From Clitopilus passeckerianus (lineage: Eukaryota; Basidiomycota; Agaricomycetes; Agaricales; Entolomataceae), in NCBI GenBank assembly GCA_944990035.1, contig CALYLX010000137.1:62001-126000 (forward strand): a stretch of DNA of 64,000 bases, in the 5' to 3' direction. Position 1 is the first letter of the stretch; every line of letters starts with the position of its first letter. A model generated the notes under the pieces. The model made no database searches, was not told the DNA's origin, and saw nothing but the letters and a program-made list of their open reading frames with translations. The position numbers and the translations under genes are program-made. Positions 1-11,796 of this stretch are shown here, piece after piece.

Positions 1-193
1 GTGACTCCAATTTGGGAAATTCCGTTTACCACGTCCTCATCGTCGTCGCCATCCTTCATACTTCTCCCAACGTTACGGCGCTCAGCGAGCTGCCGTCGTT
101 ATCTTCAACTTTTGTACCATAAACCTCTATTCTGGCTTTGTTTTTGGCTCTCTGACTGAATAAGACTGGAGGTGGCGAAATAAACTTCAAGGC

Positions 194-3100
194 ATGGCTA
201 CTGCCGCGATGAATCTACCCAGACGCGATCCATCTCGTGTGGATTTGCCACAGGACATCCACGGCCGCCCATCTTGGGATGATAGTAACAATACGGACGA
301 TAGAATCTGTCCTGGCTGCAGGAAGCCAGCTGTATCAGAGAATGGAGGTCTCGTCGTTGCTTTCGGGTATGTGAAATTTCGCTCTCACACCCACGCTCCT
401 CGTCGGGGCCGTCGTTGACTTCCCAACTTCTTTAGCCAATCCTTCTTTCATGTGGAATGCTTCAAATGCGCAAAATGCAGCAACCAAGTCACTGCAGATA
501 CCAATCTACTGCTACTTTCCGATGGCTCTCCCATCTGCTCGAATTGTTCATACAGTTGCAACATCTGCAACCAGCCCATCCTTGACGAAGCTATCATGAC
601 TGGAGACGACTCATATCACGCTCATTGCTTCAAATGCAAAGTCTGTTCCAACCGGATAGACGAACTTGTATTCGCCAAGACCAGCCATGGCATATATTGC
701 ATGAATTGTCACAACAAACGAATGGCAAAAATTCGAGAGCACGCCCAACGGAAAGCAGAGAGAAAAGAAAGAGAGAGACTCGCGGGTATGAGTAGTAATG
801 GGGTAGGTATCTTTTGACTACTCGTGCTTCATCCACGAAACTAACCAATTCTACAGAGGGCATCTCCTGCTTATGATCCACGCCCAAGCAGCTCCAGGTC
901 CCCGCATGCACCCCAACTTGACTCTCGTCCCTCAAGCTCCAGGGGAGATTCAGAGCAAAACTTATCCTCTCGCTCTCCCAAACCCCATTCAGGCCCCTAT
1001 GTCAGCGACGCCTTTGCATCACCACCCTCCTATGATCAAATCCCTCGCCCACCGCTCAAACACAGCGTTTCAGGCTCATCTCAGCAATTTTCTCTCACTA
1101 TTGCTCCACCCCAAGAGAATAACACGCCTGCTTTGAGAGCATCCCCTCCTACGTTCGAAGTCTCCGACCACGACCGATCACTCCCCCACAAACAGAATAC
1201 CCTACCTGTCCCAAATGTCACGTCTGATGTCGATGCGGATGGGCGGCGCCGCAGTTATGACGATGGCGTCCGACCTCTGAATGTCCTGTTCAATCGGCCA
1301 GGTGATTCGGCGGCTCAGCAACCGACAACACCCGCCTCTGCACCCGTTCAAGAAGGGAACGTTGGAGGACTGACTGTCACCACTAAACGAAGCAAAAGAT
1401 GGTCTATCAACCCGGGTGCCCCAGGGCTGGATGTGGCCAGTGGCCTTCCCCGACCTTCCACATCGCCCACGCTTCCAACCACACAGCAGCCGGCTTCTCT
1501 GAATGGCTATGGAGGAATTGTTCCGTCTTCTCCAGGAGGCAAGAATTCTCCCCATCAAACTCTTTCTCCTTTACGAGAGCAGTTCAGATCGTCTCCGTCC
1601 ATGTCTCCTCGGCCTATCTCCAGCACCAGCTCGCATCACAGTCAATCGAGCTATCATTCGACAACCACTAGTCTGCCTTACTCGGATGAAAATACCCGCG
1701 ATAATGCGCGTTCGCCATCACCGGGCCAACCTACGGCCTGTACGGATGATCATTCCCTCGACCAGATGATCGTCGTAAAGGCGCCTCCATCATCTTCGGT
1801 CACTTTGGGTTCGGTTCCCTTGTCGAAACAGAAGAACAAGAGCAATGCTTCTGTGGACCATTCGAACGACGAGGCTGCCGCGAAGAGGTTAAGCCCACAG
1901 AATGGATCAATGGGATATTCCTACTACGCCTCTGAGACTCAACGATCGGACTCCCGTCCCGATTCTGCGAGCCTCAGCTTGCATTCGCCAATACGATCTC
2001 GCTCGGTTTCACCTTCTCATCAAGTTGATGTTCCTATTGATGTTAGCAGCGAACCGGATACCGATGATGATCTCAAGTACGGAGATTCGTCACCCGAAGA
2101 TGTTGGTGCGCCCGCCCCTCCCCCTAAAGAGGCCAGGGCGCCAGCGATATCATCCAAGGACACACCAATGACCCCGACAAGCGATTCAGATTCCAAGGAA
2201 GAACTGGATATGGAATCACCAGTCGAACGAACCTCGCATTCTACGTTTATCGCACCTGCATTGCCTCCTATCCGTATTTCTATGACGTCCCAGGATTTCT
2301 CAGAACTATTCAACTCCGTTGGGGGCGGATTCTCCTCATTGAAGACTCTTGCGAAGATTTCGGAGAACGACGCAACTCAAGTGCCTTCAACACCGCCACC
2401 TACTGCGGCTACCGATGGAAATACCACACCAACGAGTACGGTCACTGTGACTTCCCCTCCTGTCAACGATGTTCATGCCGAGACGAAGGCTGCAAAAGAA
2501 CAGGAGCCTTTACCACCCCCACCCCCACGCGCCCTGCCCGAGACGCCAGTGAATGGGATTGTTCGGTCGGAGTCCTCCTCCACTGTCAACGCTTCAGAGC
2601 CTGGTCGTCCAACCCGTTCACCTTCACGCCCTGAAGGGCCGTTATCGCCTAATGGCATTCTCAACGCCTCTAGCAAATCACCACACTCTGCTACGCATAT
2701 CACACTTACCGAGCCCGAGTCAGCAACGGCAAAAGCCTTGGACGAGGAAACTGCCGAGTTGGTGTATGTGCGACTGCAGGAAGCTGTTTCTGACGCAAGG
2801 GATCGTGGAGCTCAGCAGCTTAAGATGGCCAGAAGCTTTGTTGAGGCTATATTGGAAACCATGGACGCAAGAAAGGCAGAGAACGAACGGCTTAAGTCCA
2901 AGGTGGATGGAATGAGGGTGGGCCCACAGTTTCATTAATTGGGTATGACCGTCTGCTGACGCATTTTGTTTCAGAGGACAAGCAAGCAGTTCATCGATGG
3001 TCTTACAGTGGCTCAAACCGAATACGATCAGGAGTTGAAAGCTCGTCGAGAGGCTGAAGCAGAAGTGACCCGACTGCGTGTTCTCCTCTCTGGCCAGGTT

Positions 3101-4932
3101 GCGAGGTTAACTGCTATGTCTGGGGACTCTAAAAAGGATGAGCTCCGGCAACAGTTCACGAAGGCCCTTACAGACAACCTTTCTGGTCTCGAGACAGATT
3201 TATCCAATCTCAAGGTGGAGCGAGAAATCGCGATTGCAGAAGTCGCTGAGCTTTCAGCTTCCAAAGGGTACGTGTTCCTTCCGTTGATTTGGGTGTTCTG
3301 CTAAACGCTGATCTTAGCTCTGTCGCTGCTGCACCGGAGCCATCGGCCAATCTCAGCCGCACATTGACCAAACGATTGGACTCTATCAAGAACCAATATA
3401 AGCGAGAACTTGTCCCTCTGACGAAACAGAAGGAGGAGCTTACGCGAGAGATTGCTGAGCTGAGATCTGTTCGAGATGTTTTCCTGGAGGAAACAACAGT
3501 TCTGAATGCACGGAACGAAGAACTCGCACAGCTCAGTGCCGTGTACTCTCGACGGATTGAGAGCGTCCACGAAGCAAACATGAACATGAACAATATGCAA
3601 GAGCAGAACTTCCGGCCATCGATGGACAGACATCGTCCTCAACTCAGTCAACAGTACCAACCATCCCCTGTCTTGTTGCCGCCATCCATAAGTACTTCAA
3701 CCAGCTCCTCTTCGACCATCTACGAAGAAGGTCCAGGCGATCGCTTTGCCGTCAATAAACCGGAGAACTCAGCTCCAAAGAAGTTCATGAAATGGCCTGG
3801 AGGTAGGAGCAAGGAGACCCTTACAGCATCGCCGCCAATTGAAAGGAGGGTCGCCATGGAACACAATTTCCAACAGTTGAGCATCCTTCGCTTCACGAGG
3901 TGCGAGCACTGTGGAGACAAAATGTGGGGATCACAGTTGCGCTGCACAGGTATGCCGAGCGTTTTGTCGAACTATCCGATCCCTCACTCACACATCTTGT
4001 CTGAAGGTTGCGCCAGGTCTATACATGTTCGATGTGTAGCCCACGTTCAGTTCCCTTGTAACCATCAGCAGAGAGATATGCCACCCAGGCCCGAATCTCC
4101 CCCCGTAGCTCTACGTACGCTCATCTTCGTTTGACGGTCGCTAACTATCTAACGTCCCCTTTTAGCACCATCTCTGTTCGGTAGAGATTTGATTGAACAG
4201 GTCCAGGAGGATTCCAAAGAAGAGGACCGACAGATTCCCATCATTGTCGAGAAATGCATTGATGCGGTCGAAGCCCTCGGTAAGCAATTCTCTTATGCAT
4301 TGTCTTTCTTTGCTCACTTCTGGTAGCCATGGACTTTGAGGGCATCTATCGTAAGACCGGTGGCTCAGCCCAAACAAAAGCCATCACGGCTCTATTCGAA
4401 AGAGGCGACTACAACGCGTTCGATCTGCGGGATTCAGATCGATTCAACGACATTTGTAGTGTGACGTCTGTCTTCAAAAGCTACTTCCGGAACCTCCCCA
4501 CCCCACTCCTAACCTTCGACCTCCACGATGAGTTTGTTTCGGCTGTGCAAATCAAGGATCAGGCAGCCAAGCAAGAGGCAATGATAAATATAGTCAACAA
4601 GCTGCCTGCAGAGCATTACTACACTCTCAGGATGGTGATGTTGCATCTCCACGGGTGAGTTCTGACACGCATACAGTGACGTAAATACTAACTTGAATTT
4701 AGTGTATGTGAAAAGGCCGACATTAACTTGATGACTGCGCGCAACTTGGGTGTGGTTTTCGGACGTACGTCGTGTAATTTTTCTCTTCATGGTCTGTGCT
4801 CATTTGACTTCAGCAACACTCATGCGATCTCGCGACCCCGCTGCAGAATTCAGCGACATGGCAGGCAAGGCACTCACCGTCGAATGGCTCGTCGAGAATG
4901 CAACCTCTGTTTTTGACACCACTCATTATTAA
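194..4932 (+). CDS. LIM-LIM / C1 / RhoGAP protein (Rga1-like Rho GTPase activator)
   Basis: Ten exons (194-366, 436-802, 857-2917, 2975-3267, 3318-3949, 4007-4114, 4166-4279, 4327-4654, 4703-4764, 4814-4932) join in phase to a 1418-aa protein. Two zinc-binding LIM domains lie at residues ~39-150 (first pair C39/C42 in ICPGC). A long Ser/Pro-rich disordered part follows, then a coiled coil (~800-1010). A C1 zinc finger (~1143-1190) reads H..CEHC..CTGC..H..C..C. The C-terminal RhoGAP domain (~1213-1412) has the arginine finger in GIYRKTGG (R~1258). Known of the family: yeast Rga1/Rga2 combine LIM and RhoGAP domains and switch off Cdc42/Rho at polarity sites; an added C1 domain suggests membrane docking. 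The start is the first ATG of the open frame. Which Rho GTPase it acts on cannot be read from sequence. Confidence 0.93.
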
Positions 4933-5375
4933 CTTTTATGCATAAATATTCGTTTTTTCTCTCCATCGGGTTGTAGCTGGAGTGTTCGTCTACCGTTCAT
5001 TTATTAGTGGGGTTAATTTGGCTGTTGGCCTCATTCTCTACATTTCCTTTCGCACATTTGATTCCTCGATACCCATACATTTGCATGTGCCCCGGAATAC
5101 CGGATGTATAAAATGGCCTTATATACCGTTGTGATGCTCTCTTTTAGACCAGCATAAACAAGGAAGCGATTATAGTATTTTTGATGTACTTAAAAGCACT
5201 TTCGATTTGACGAAAGAAACGCGCAGGTTATGACTTCTGACTCCTTGGCAGCTCCACGTGATAATTGATACCAAGCAATCTACGGAATATTCATTGTCTG
5301 TGGCATGTGTCACTCATACGGCTAGTAGACATACTGACGAACGAGTCTGCTATCTCCCTACTTCTCGAATTCCAA
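4933..5375. other. convergent 3' intergenic region
   Basis: The RhoGAP gene ends from the left and the GH43-like gene from the right. The stretch is AT-rich near 4930-5200, as expected for 3' UTRs and polyadenylation signals. I see no coding or RNA feature. Confidence 0.5.
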
Positions 5376-6712
5376 TTAGACGTTGAGCGCAGCAAGAGTG
5401 GCCGCTTCACTGTAAGATTGACATAGTGAGGCAAGAGAAAGAAGTAATAGTAGGTCCACATACGCTGCAGAAATGGAAAAGACGGTTCCATGCCTAGGGC
5501 TTGCAGGAAGGGAGTATCCCGTGCTGTAAGTCCAGGCGCCCGAGGTGATATTGCCTATTGTAAGGAGTAAAATTGAGCGGTTGTCATGATGGTTTCGAGT
5601 ATGGGACACCAACCAGTCTCGAACGGCACATATCCGCGAGGAGAGGTATCGTCCATCCATAGATGCCAAACTCCGGAGTACTGGTTCGATAAAAAGATCA
5701 ACGGACCTTCCACGTCTCCAAACTGACTTTGAGCGATTCCTCGGGTCACTGACGTCCAAGTACCGAAGAGAGTCTTGGACTTCTCTTGCAGAATAATTCC
5801 CTCGGTTTTGCTGAACCTGTGGTAGTATCCGCTCGCAGGATCGTATGCAACAGTGGTATCGATTATGTTGGTTCCGCGGTCAATCCAAACCTGAGGTGTG
5901 GAAAACGCCTTGAAGTCGGTAGTAGTTGCATACAGGATGCGGGAATAGGTAGATCCGGTATGGTTGGTGTCGGATGCATCAAAAATGTTACTTGCCCAGT
6001 AAACGACGAATTTCTTCGTAGAGGGGTCATAAGTAGCTTCCGGTGCCCAGCTCATCCCAGCCTATACGCGGGCCAACGGGTCAATGAAGGCAACTCCAGG
6101 AAATCCTGATGATAAACTCACAGTGGCAGGAGAGACTTTCACTAGGCGCTGTGGAGACCAAGTCTTGAGGTCCGTCGAATCCCAGACACTTAGGGACAGG
6201 CTACCCTTCCTCCCCGCCTGGTCCCAAGATAAACCTGAATTGTACATTTTCAAGTCGGTAGCGATGAGGTAGAACTTGCTGCTATTTGGGTCACGGATGA
6301 TGAATGGGTCCCGGAGGCCTTTCGTTCCGAGTGTTGAGGTCAGGACAGGTCTCCCTCCATTGACCTCTGTCCAAGAGACGGGAGAATTTCCCTTGCTGAC
6401 AGCTGTTTGGACGTTCTATGTAGCCACGTCCTGTACGAAAGGGCGAACACCTACCAAAGTATATTTGCTCCCCTGAATTGCTATTAGAAATGCAACGCGG
6501 AGACGGGAATCACTGAACGCACCGTTTGCCTTGTCTTCTCCTGTGAAGTACACGAATCCGTAAGCCGCTCCTGTAGCCTGTTGAGTCAGGTCTAATCAGA
6601 ATTATACCGGCCTGAGTTCCAATGATATACCCACCGTCTGACGATTTTCTAGAGGGCCACCCACCACAGCAGCAACACAAGAGGCAAGAAGCCCAATCAA
6701 AATAGCTTTCAT
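5376..6712 (-). CDS. secreted GH43-like glycoside hydrolase
   Basis: Seven exons on the minus strand (6712-6635, 6577-6523, 6472-6455, 6402-6122, 6061-5614, 5554-5464, 5409-5376) give 334 aa. The start is fixed by a clear signal peptide, MKAILIGLLASCVAAVVG. The body has five-bladed beta-propeller character: YFTGEDKANGEQIYFAVS, LGTKGLRDPFIIRD, ATDLKMYNS and MSWAPEATYDPSTKKFVVYW. These are the spaced Asp/Glu-bearing strands typical of GH43 arabinofuranosidases and xylosidases. The protein probably trims arabinose or xylose side chains from plant cell-wall polysaccharide outside the cell; the exact substrate is not decidable. Exon 3 is only 18 nt, but it is needed to keep GEQIYFAVS in frame. Confidence 0.82.
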
Positions 6713-7799
6713 CTCAAAGACACACAAGAAGAATCGTTCTCCACAGAGGAATCATTTTCAAGGTTATATGACCGCAGAACACAATCATGAGAGCATCCAG
6801 TCCAACCCGGGCGGCACGACTCAACCGCTGGATCAATGCTGGATGAAATTTGAATGGTTCTGCAAGAGCGGCTGCAAAGCCTCGTAAGATCACAACACCA
6901 CTCTCCAAACCACGGGGCCAGAATAAGCGAGGCATAGAAGCACGCGACTTGGAAAGAAGCTGTCAACAAACGTCCTGAAACGCACGAGTGGAACTTCAAG
7001 GTACTGGAGCGGTCCGTCGTCGCTCTTGTTTCCGTGAATTCGCCATCTGTGATCCGATAGTCGCAGGAGCCACAAGGAGGGGCTGCATCGTACCAACGCA
7101 AGTCTTATCACGCGGACGTTGAAGTGAATGTATGTGCAAAATAATTGAATTGGTTTCCAGAAATTGCGGCGAAGTCCATAGTGTACAATCAACCTGTCGG
7201 CTGGTAAATATCATTCAGTGTTACCCAGGAAGCCCAGGTGCGCGGGGCGACTGCACTTCAACCTAGCTCTCTCGAGCGCCTTATTTTGGGTGCCGTTGGA
7301 GTCTCTTGCTTAAGAGAGCAGAACAGGAAATGCCGTCGAGGTCCATTTGCAGCGCCGGCAACTGCGGCGGCGGCGGATGCGCGTGCGTTGAGTGGAGGTA
7401 CAGGCACTTCTGTTCCATTTCCACGTAGCCCTAGAGAAAACATTCGGTCGAATACTTGACGCCAAAAGGTCAGTGAGTTAATATCGAAATATGTGTGGGG
7501 CACGAACAAGTGGCAGTAAACGCCTTTGCACTGGCTTGGCAAGCTGTCTGAGTCAAAGCGAGAGGAGGGCTAACGCCTTCCAGTTGTCGTAGATACCTGA
7601 ACACCATAGATGGTTGAGGTGGACCTACGATTAAATGGTTAATTAAGAGGGCGCATACAGTAAGAAGAAACTGTTATACCGAAGCGAAATACAGCCTGAT
7701 ATGCTTGTCTCCACTTTTCTTCCAACAACTTCGCGCAGGTTGGAGGATCCGAGCAAGTCGCACACTGTGACTGGAGTTGAACAGACGCCAATTAGAAGA
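6713..7799. other. intergenic, no supported gene
   Basis: This 1.1 kb lies between two minus-strand genes. It should hold the promoter of the GH43-like gene and the 3' flank of the BTB gene. A short GC-rich patch (about 7340-7395) makes alanine-rich reading frames on both strands. None has recognisable homology or convincing splice-joined extensions. Confidence 0.4.
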
Positions 7800-9256
7800 T
7801 CAGAGCTCGCATACACATTCATACTCCTTGGCTATCATCGTCAAGCCCAACTTCAACACTCTCTCCAAGAACCAATTTCTCCTAAAGCCATAATTAGTAA
7901 TGCACCTTATGCCCCATACAACTTGCCCTCTAACCTTTTCTCAAGTTTCAGTAAAGTTGACTGTGAAAGAGTCCCCAGCTCTTGTTCTGACCATCCACCG
8001 GGATTATCCAGGACAAAGCGACTGGACTCCTGATACAGAGCCTCCTCCCCAAAAAGCTCCGCTATTCGCATGGCCTTTATTGGTTTCCCAGCGGCGTGCG
8101 TGAGTAGGAAGGTGAGACATTCTTGCTGCAACGAAGGGACGCATAGTTTATGAGAGATGTTCATAAGGCCTTCGACGTTATTCCAAGTTATTGTGCATTC
8201 AAGACTGAAACAGAGTTTAGTGGCGTAAATAGCTGGATGAACCTCCTTACTGTGGGTATACATATCTCAGAAAGTCGTGGAAGGTACTGGCCTAGAAAAA
8301 AATATAAAGCTTTTTCGGAAAATCGTAGGGGATCACTTACCCGTTCTTCCTTCAGCACAATTACCGCGTCTGGGCCACTTCCACTAGTGAATCTTTTCCT
8401 ATTAGACCGTTTCTTCTCTGGAGGCTTCGCCTCGCCACCAGAGGATCGTTTCTTTACTGGAGATTCAGCAATATGATCTCCCTGTAGCGTTGCTAGGCTC
8501 TTGCTGCGAGCATGAGCTATAGATTCAGGTGATGGAGACAGAGGTTTTGGTTCGGGGGCAGAAGCTGACGAGGTAATTGACGACGGTGTCGAAGGCTCCG
8601 TGTCCTCACTTCCACTGTCTACACCAGCAACCGCACCTTCAACAATGTCTTCCAGGACTGTGGGGTCTACGTCTGGATCCATAGGAGCAAATGTCATTTC
8701 AGTTGGCACTTCAGGTGTATTCCGATCCCCAGGAATGGATGGAGGTTGGGATATGGTGATGACAGAGGACATGGAAGGCGGTCGTCCTGTTTCCAGCCAA
8801 TTTCCGCTCAGAGCAGCTTCAAAGAATGGCGAAGCGAAAAAGAGGACCTCCTTATGAGCCCTAATCGATAATAACAAATGGAAGCCCTGAAGCATCAGAA
8901 TTTCATTGCTGTGGCACAAGGAACTGAACTAACCAAAAGGTAGTACTGCCCACCACTATCTTCACAGTTCCTGGAAAGCGACAACTCCTGGAGAATGTCT
9001 CGTCGATTTCAATAGCCTCCTCCTCAGCGCTCTCAGTACTGAGCTCAGACTCTAGGTCACTGCTCTCGCATTCCTGTAATACCCATGGCGGTGATCCTGA
9101 CGACCTGAAGATCCCAGCGGCGGCAGCATGTGTCTCCGTCGGCGTGCTAAGTGCTGCGGACGGGTTATTTGGACTTCTCGAGTTACGAGCAATGAGGATG
9201 TGCGACGGGTTGGTCGACATTGGGCTTTGGCCCAACGGCAAGCGGGAGTCGGCCAT
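7800..9256 (-). CDS. BTB/POZ domain protein with a large disordered insert
   Basis: Five minus-strand exons (9256-8934, 8860-8341, 8291-8251, 8204-7935, 7881-7800) give 411 aa. A Ser/Glu-rich N-terminus (1-~92) is followed by the first BTB half (TVKIVVGSTTFWAHKEVL, then FFASPFFEAALSG). A ~140-residue low-complexity insert rich in Ser/Pro/Glu and a KKRSS/KRSNRKR basic patch comes next. The BTB then resumes (VIVLKEERASTFHDFLRYVYP) and continues into a helical part (NNVEGLMNISHKLCVPSLQQ). The C-terminus LTMIAKEYECVCEL ends at TGA 7802-7800. BTB folds usually mediate dimerisation or cullin-3 binding. No DNA-binding or kelch domain is visible, so the partner and role are unknown. Confidence 0.82.
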
Positions 9257-9323
9257 ATGTCCTATTTAGGGTCCTTATCAGCAGTCAAAGAATGCAGGAC
9301 AAACACGTGCAACGCCTTCCAAC

Positions 9324-9404
9324 GGCGCTGTAGTGTAGCGGTTATCACTCAGGATTTTGAAGACAGAAATTCCTGTAACCCAGGTTCGATTCCTGGCAGT
9401 GCCT
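9324..9404 (+). tRNA. tRNA-Gln (anticodon TTG) with a short intron
   Basis: The acceptor stem pairs GGCGCTG (9324-9330) with CAGTGCC (9397-9403), with one G-T wobble. The D arm follows TAGTGTAGCGGTTATCAC. The anticodon stem is CAGGA (9350-9354) with TCCTG (9371-9375), and the loop reads TT-TTG-A, anticodon 9357-9359. About nine extra bases (AGACAGAAA, 9361-9369) sit just after position 37, the canonical nuclear tRNA intron site. The T arm is CCAGG-TTCGATT-CCTGG. A T-run (about 9428-9440) downstream can stop RNA polymerase III. The A/B-box-like internal sequences are intact, so the gene looks functional. The base assigned to position 38 could shift by one. Confidence 0.9.
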
Positions 9405-9549
9405 TTGAAAAAGAGTTGCAGGACAAATAATTTCTTTTTCTTCGACTGGAAGCCCGAACTTCCAGGAAAATAAGAGACGCAATTACGATACAACACAGCC
9501 GCACATAGCAAGATTCCGCACCACGAATGAAAGGACAGATAGACAGCAA

Positions 9550-10770
9550 CTATGACTTTACACGTTTAGACTTCTTCTCTTCCGCCTTCTCTGCTTTCCG
9601 TTTCTTCTTCTTCTCCTTCTCTTCCCGAGCAGTTTCCTCCTCTTTCCTCCGTGCCTCAGCCTGTGCAATCGCAGCTTTGTCAGTCATTTTACCCAGTCTC
9701 CCGAACGTATCGCCATCGCTATCCATGTCGTCATCATCCTCGCTATCCTCCGCCTCCTCATCTTCCTCTCCGTCTTCCTCTTCATCGTCATCCTCAAAAT
9801 CCCTCTCAACCTCAGACGCCTCTACCTCAGACGTGGGTTGCCTAGTGTGTTTGGTCTCCGGAATATGTCTCGGGGAGAAGGGGTCTGGCTGTATAGACCC
9901 AATCACAGACAACATTTCATTTGCAATCGTAAGCCTATTTGTATCATGGTCAGCTCAGCGGCACATTCATTACGGTAGAGCACTCACCCTATCACGGTGA
10001 ATTCAAGAAAACCTTCCGGTCCTCCTAGTTTTTCAGTAGTTAGGTGATGCACCCAACTTCCACCACCTTCACTTGACTTCTCCTCAGTCGTTTGATTTTC
10101 ATGCTCTTCCGCGGCTTCTGGTCCAAATTCTGGATCATTCTCCGCCGGTCCATACTCGAACTCCCATTGGTCTTTTGGTATATGATGTCGTGGTATTGAG
10201 ACGTTGAAAGTTCGGTGCAGAAGTAAGGAGACGTGATCCGGTGAACAGAGGTTCACTTTTCCAACTAATTCATACTACAATCAGAGATGAGGACTCAAGA
10301 GGAGAACAGGTTTACGGCGTACTGAGTTTCATCCCTACTTTGGGACTCCATATCGTTGCATCGAATTCAATAGGACAGACAAGAAATGGACAGTCGGCTT
10401 TCACTGTTGCTGTATGTGATAGAAAGCGTATATTTGAATGTGAGAGCACCACGCCTCGTAGGGCCGGAATGTACCTAAATACAAAGTGAAATATTGTATC
10501 AATCCAGTAATTTACTTCCGGAGGTGTAACATACCTCATCACCATAGAATCCAGCATCTCCTCCACTCCAGCTCGCAAGTTATTCGCAAATATTGGCGCA
10601 ATCGAGAGCGTTAACGAAGTCTTGACCACCTCGAACTCGTTACTTTTCGCCTTTCCCTTCAGCTTCGCATCCTTGGCCTCGGGTTGCGTCTTTTTTGTCT
10701 TTTTCGGAGTAACCTCAGCATCGTTAGCTGTATGATGATGTTTCCTCTTTTTCGCCGATAGTTCTCCCAT
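9550..10770 (-). CDS. RPA43: RNA polymerase I subunit RPA43
   Basis: Four minus-strand exons (10770-10535, 10474-10323, 10264-9988, 9934-9550) give 349 aa. The N-terminus is Lys-rich. Next come the Rpb7-N-like part (SLTLSIAPIFANNLRAGVEE) and RYIPALRGVVLSHSNIRFL. The OB-fold segment reads CPIEFDATIWSPKVGMKLIG and KVNLCSPDHVSLLLHRTFNV. The C-terminal tail is highly acidic, then Lys-rich (Asp/Glu runs around residues 240-290). In yeast, A43 forms the Pol I stalk with A14 and contacts Rrn3 at rRNA gene promoters. The acidic/basic tail fits a nucleolar protein. The gene shares a 181-bp promoter with PAM16. Confidence 0.9.
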
Positions 10771-10951
10771 AATGTAGGCCAGTTCCCGAGTTTTGGATTC
10801 AAAAGTGCAGAGTTTGAGGCGATCAATGATATTTTTTATGGAAATGGCCTCTCACGTGCTCTTCGGGCGGCAACATTTTCTGGGAACGCCAGCCGAGCTC
10901 AGTGTCAGCGTCGTACTCAACTCAACAGTCAGTCCTGCCTTTGTTGCTGCC
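10771..10951. promoter_or_regulatory. divergent promoter of RPA43 and PAM16
   Basis: Only 181 bp separate the two start codons, so both genes must be driven from here. A CACGTG E-box-type palindrome lies at 10853-10858. No clear TATA box is seen for either gene. Co-regulation is an inference from spacing alone. Confidence 0.55.
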
Positions 10952-11603
10952 ATGGTGAGCTCTTCATGCTTTGTTACCTTTGGGCTCGCCTCTAACATGT
11001 GTGAATAGTCTTCTCCAAAAGTTCTCGTACAAATCTTTATGACAGGGAGCAAGATATTGGGCAAGGCATTCCTAGAAGCAGGTCGACAAGCTGTGAAAAG
11101 TACGTCCTCTGCTTTCTCGAAACAAATCAGCTCTGACTCTCAGATAGATGCAAAACATAATCCACAGGTAGCTGCAGGTGCTGACGTTGCTGGTGTTGGC
11201 CAGGCGGGCTCGAAGTCACCAACGGATCTGCTGACACGGGAACACCGGATGACACTGGATGAGGCCAACTTGATTCTAAACGCGAAGAAGGGTGATTCAA
11301 TAGAGTCTATACTCAAGGTACGAATACACAACACTAACTCCTTACAACTGATACTGACTATTGCTCCAGAACTATGAACACCTGTTCAAAGCAAACTCAC
11401 CGGCACCTCCACCAGAAAAGCCTGTCAAGGCCGTCAAGGGCAAGGCTGCCCCACCATCCCACTCACATTACCTGCAATCTAAGGTCTTCCGCGCACGAGA
11501 ACGAATAGAAGCAGAGTTGAAGCTCGGCGACGCACCAGCAGCAGCCGAGGCCGCTGAAGCACCTAGCACCTCTGCGCCTCCACCACCTGAGGCCAAGAGC
11601 TAA
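10952..11603 (+). CDS. PAM16: TIM16/PAM16, mitochondrial import motor subunit
   Basis: Four exons (10952-10954, 11009-11099, 11148-11317, 11370-11603) give 165 aa. Exon 1 is just the ATG, followed at once by GTGAGC. The second exon starts SSPKVLVQIFMTGSKILGKA, the family's hallmark N-terminus. The next intron (11100-11147, 48 nt) is a multiple of three; removing it restores AGRQAVKNAKHNPQ. The degenerate J-like domain follows (LTREHRMTLDEANLILN, then NYEHLFKAN). The Ala/Pro-rich tail is variable. In yeast, Pam16 pairs with Pam18 at the inner membrane and restrains its stimulation of mtHsp70 during matrix import; it lacks the HPD motif, as here. Confidence 0.93.
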
Positions 11604-11796
11604 ACCTCTACGCTTCAGTGATTTTGAGATGGGCCGAGAGGACAGTACGACTAGAGCTATTCGCAGTTATATCTATTAATATTGTATCATTTACTAAGTT
11701 GTCGCACCCCCACACCTCTCGGTTTACTAATACCAATGCATTCTGACGATGGGAATTATGTTGCAATTCATACTGGTCTCCACAGAATACAAGATA

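Noticed and set aside
7258..7542. Ala-rich minus-strand frame
   Set aside because: Produced by a GC-rich GCG/GGC patch; no splice-joined extension and no family resemblance.
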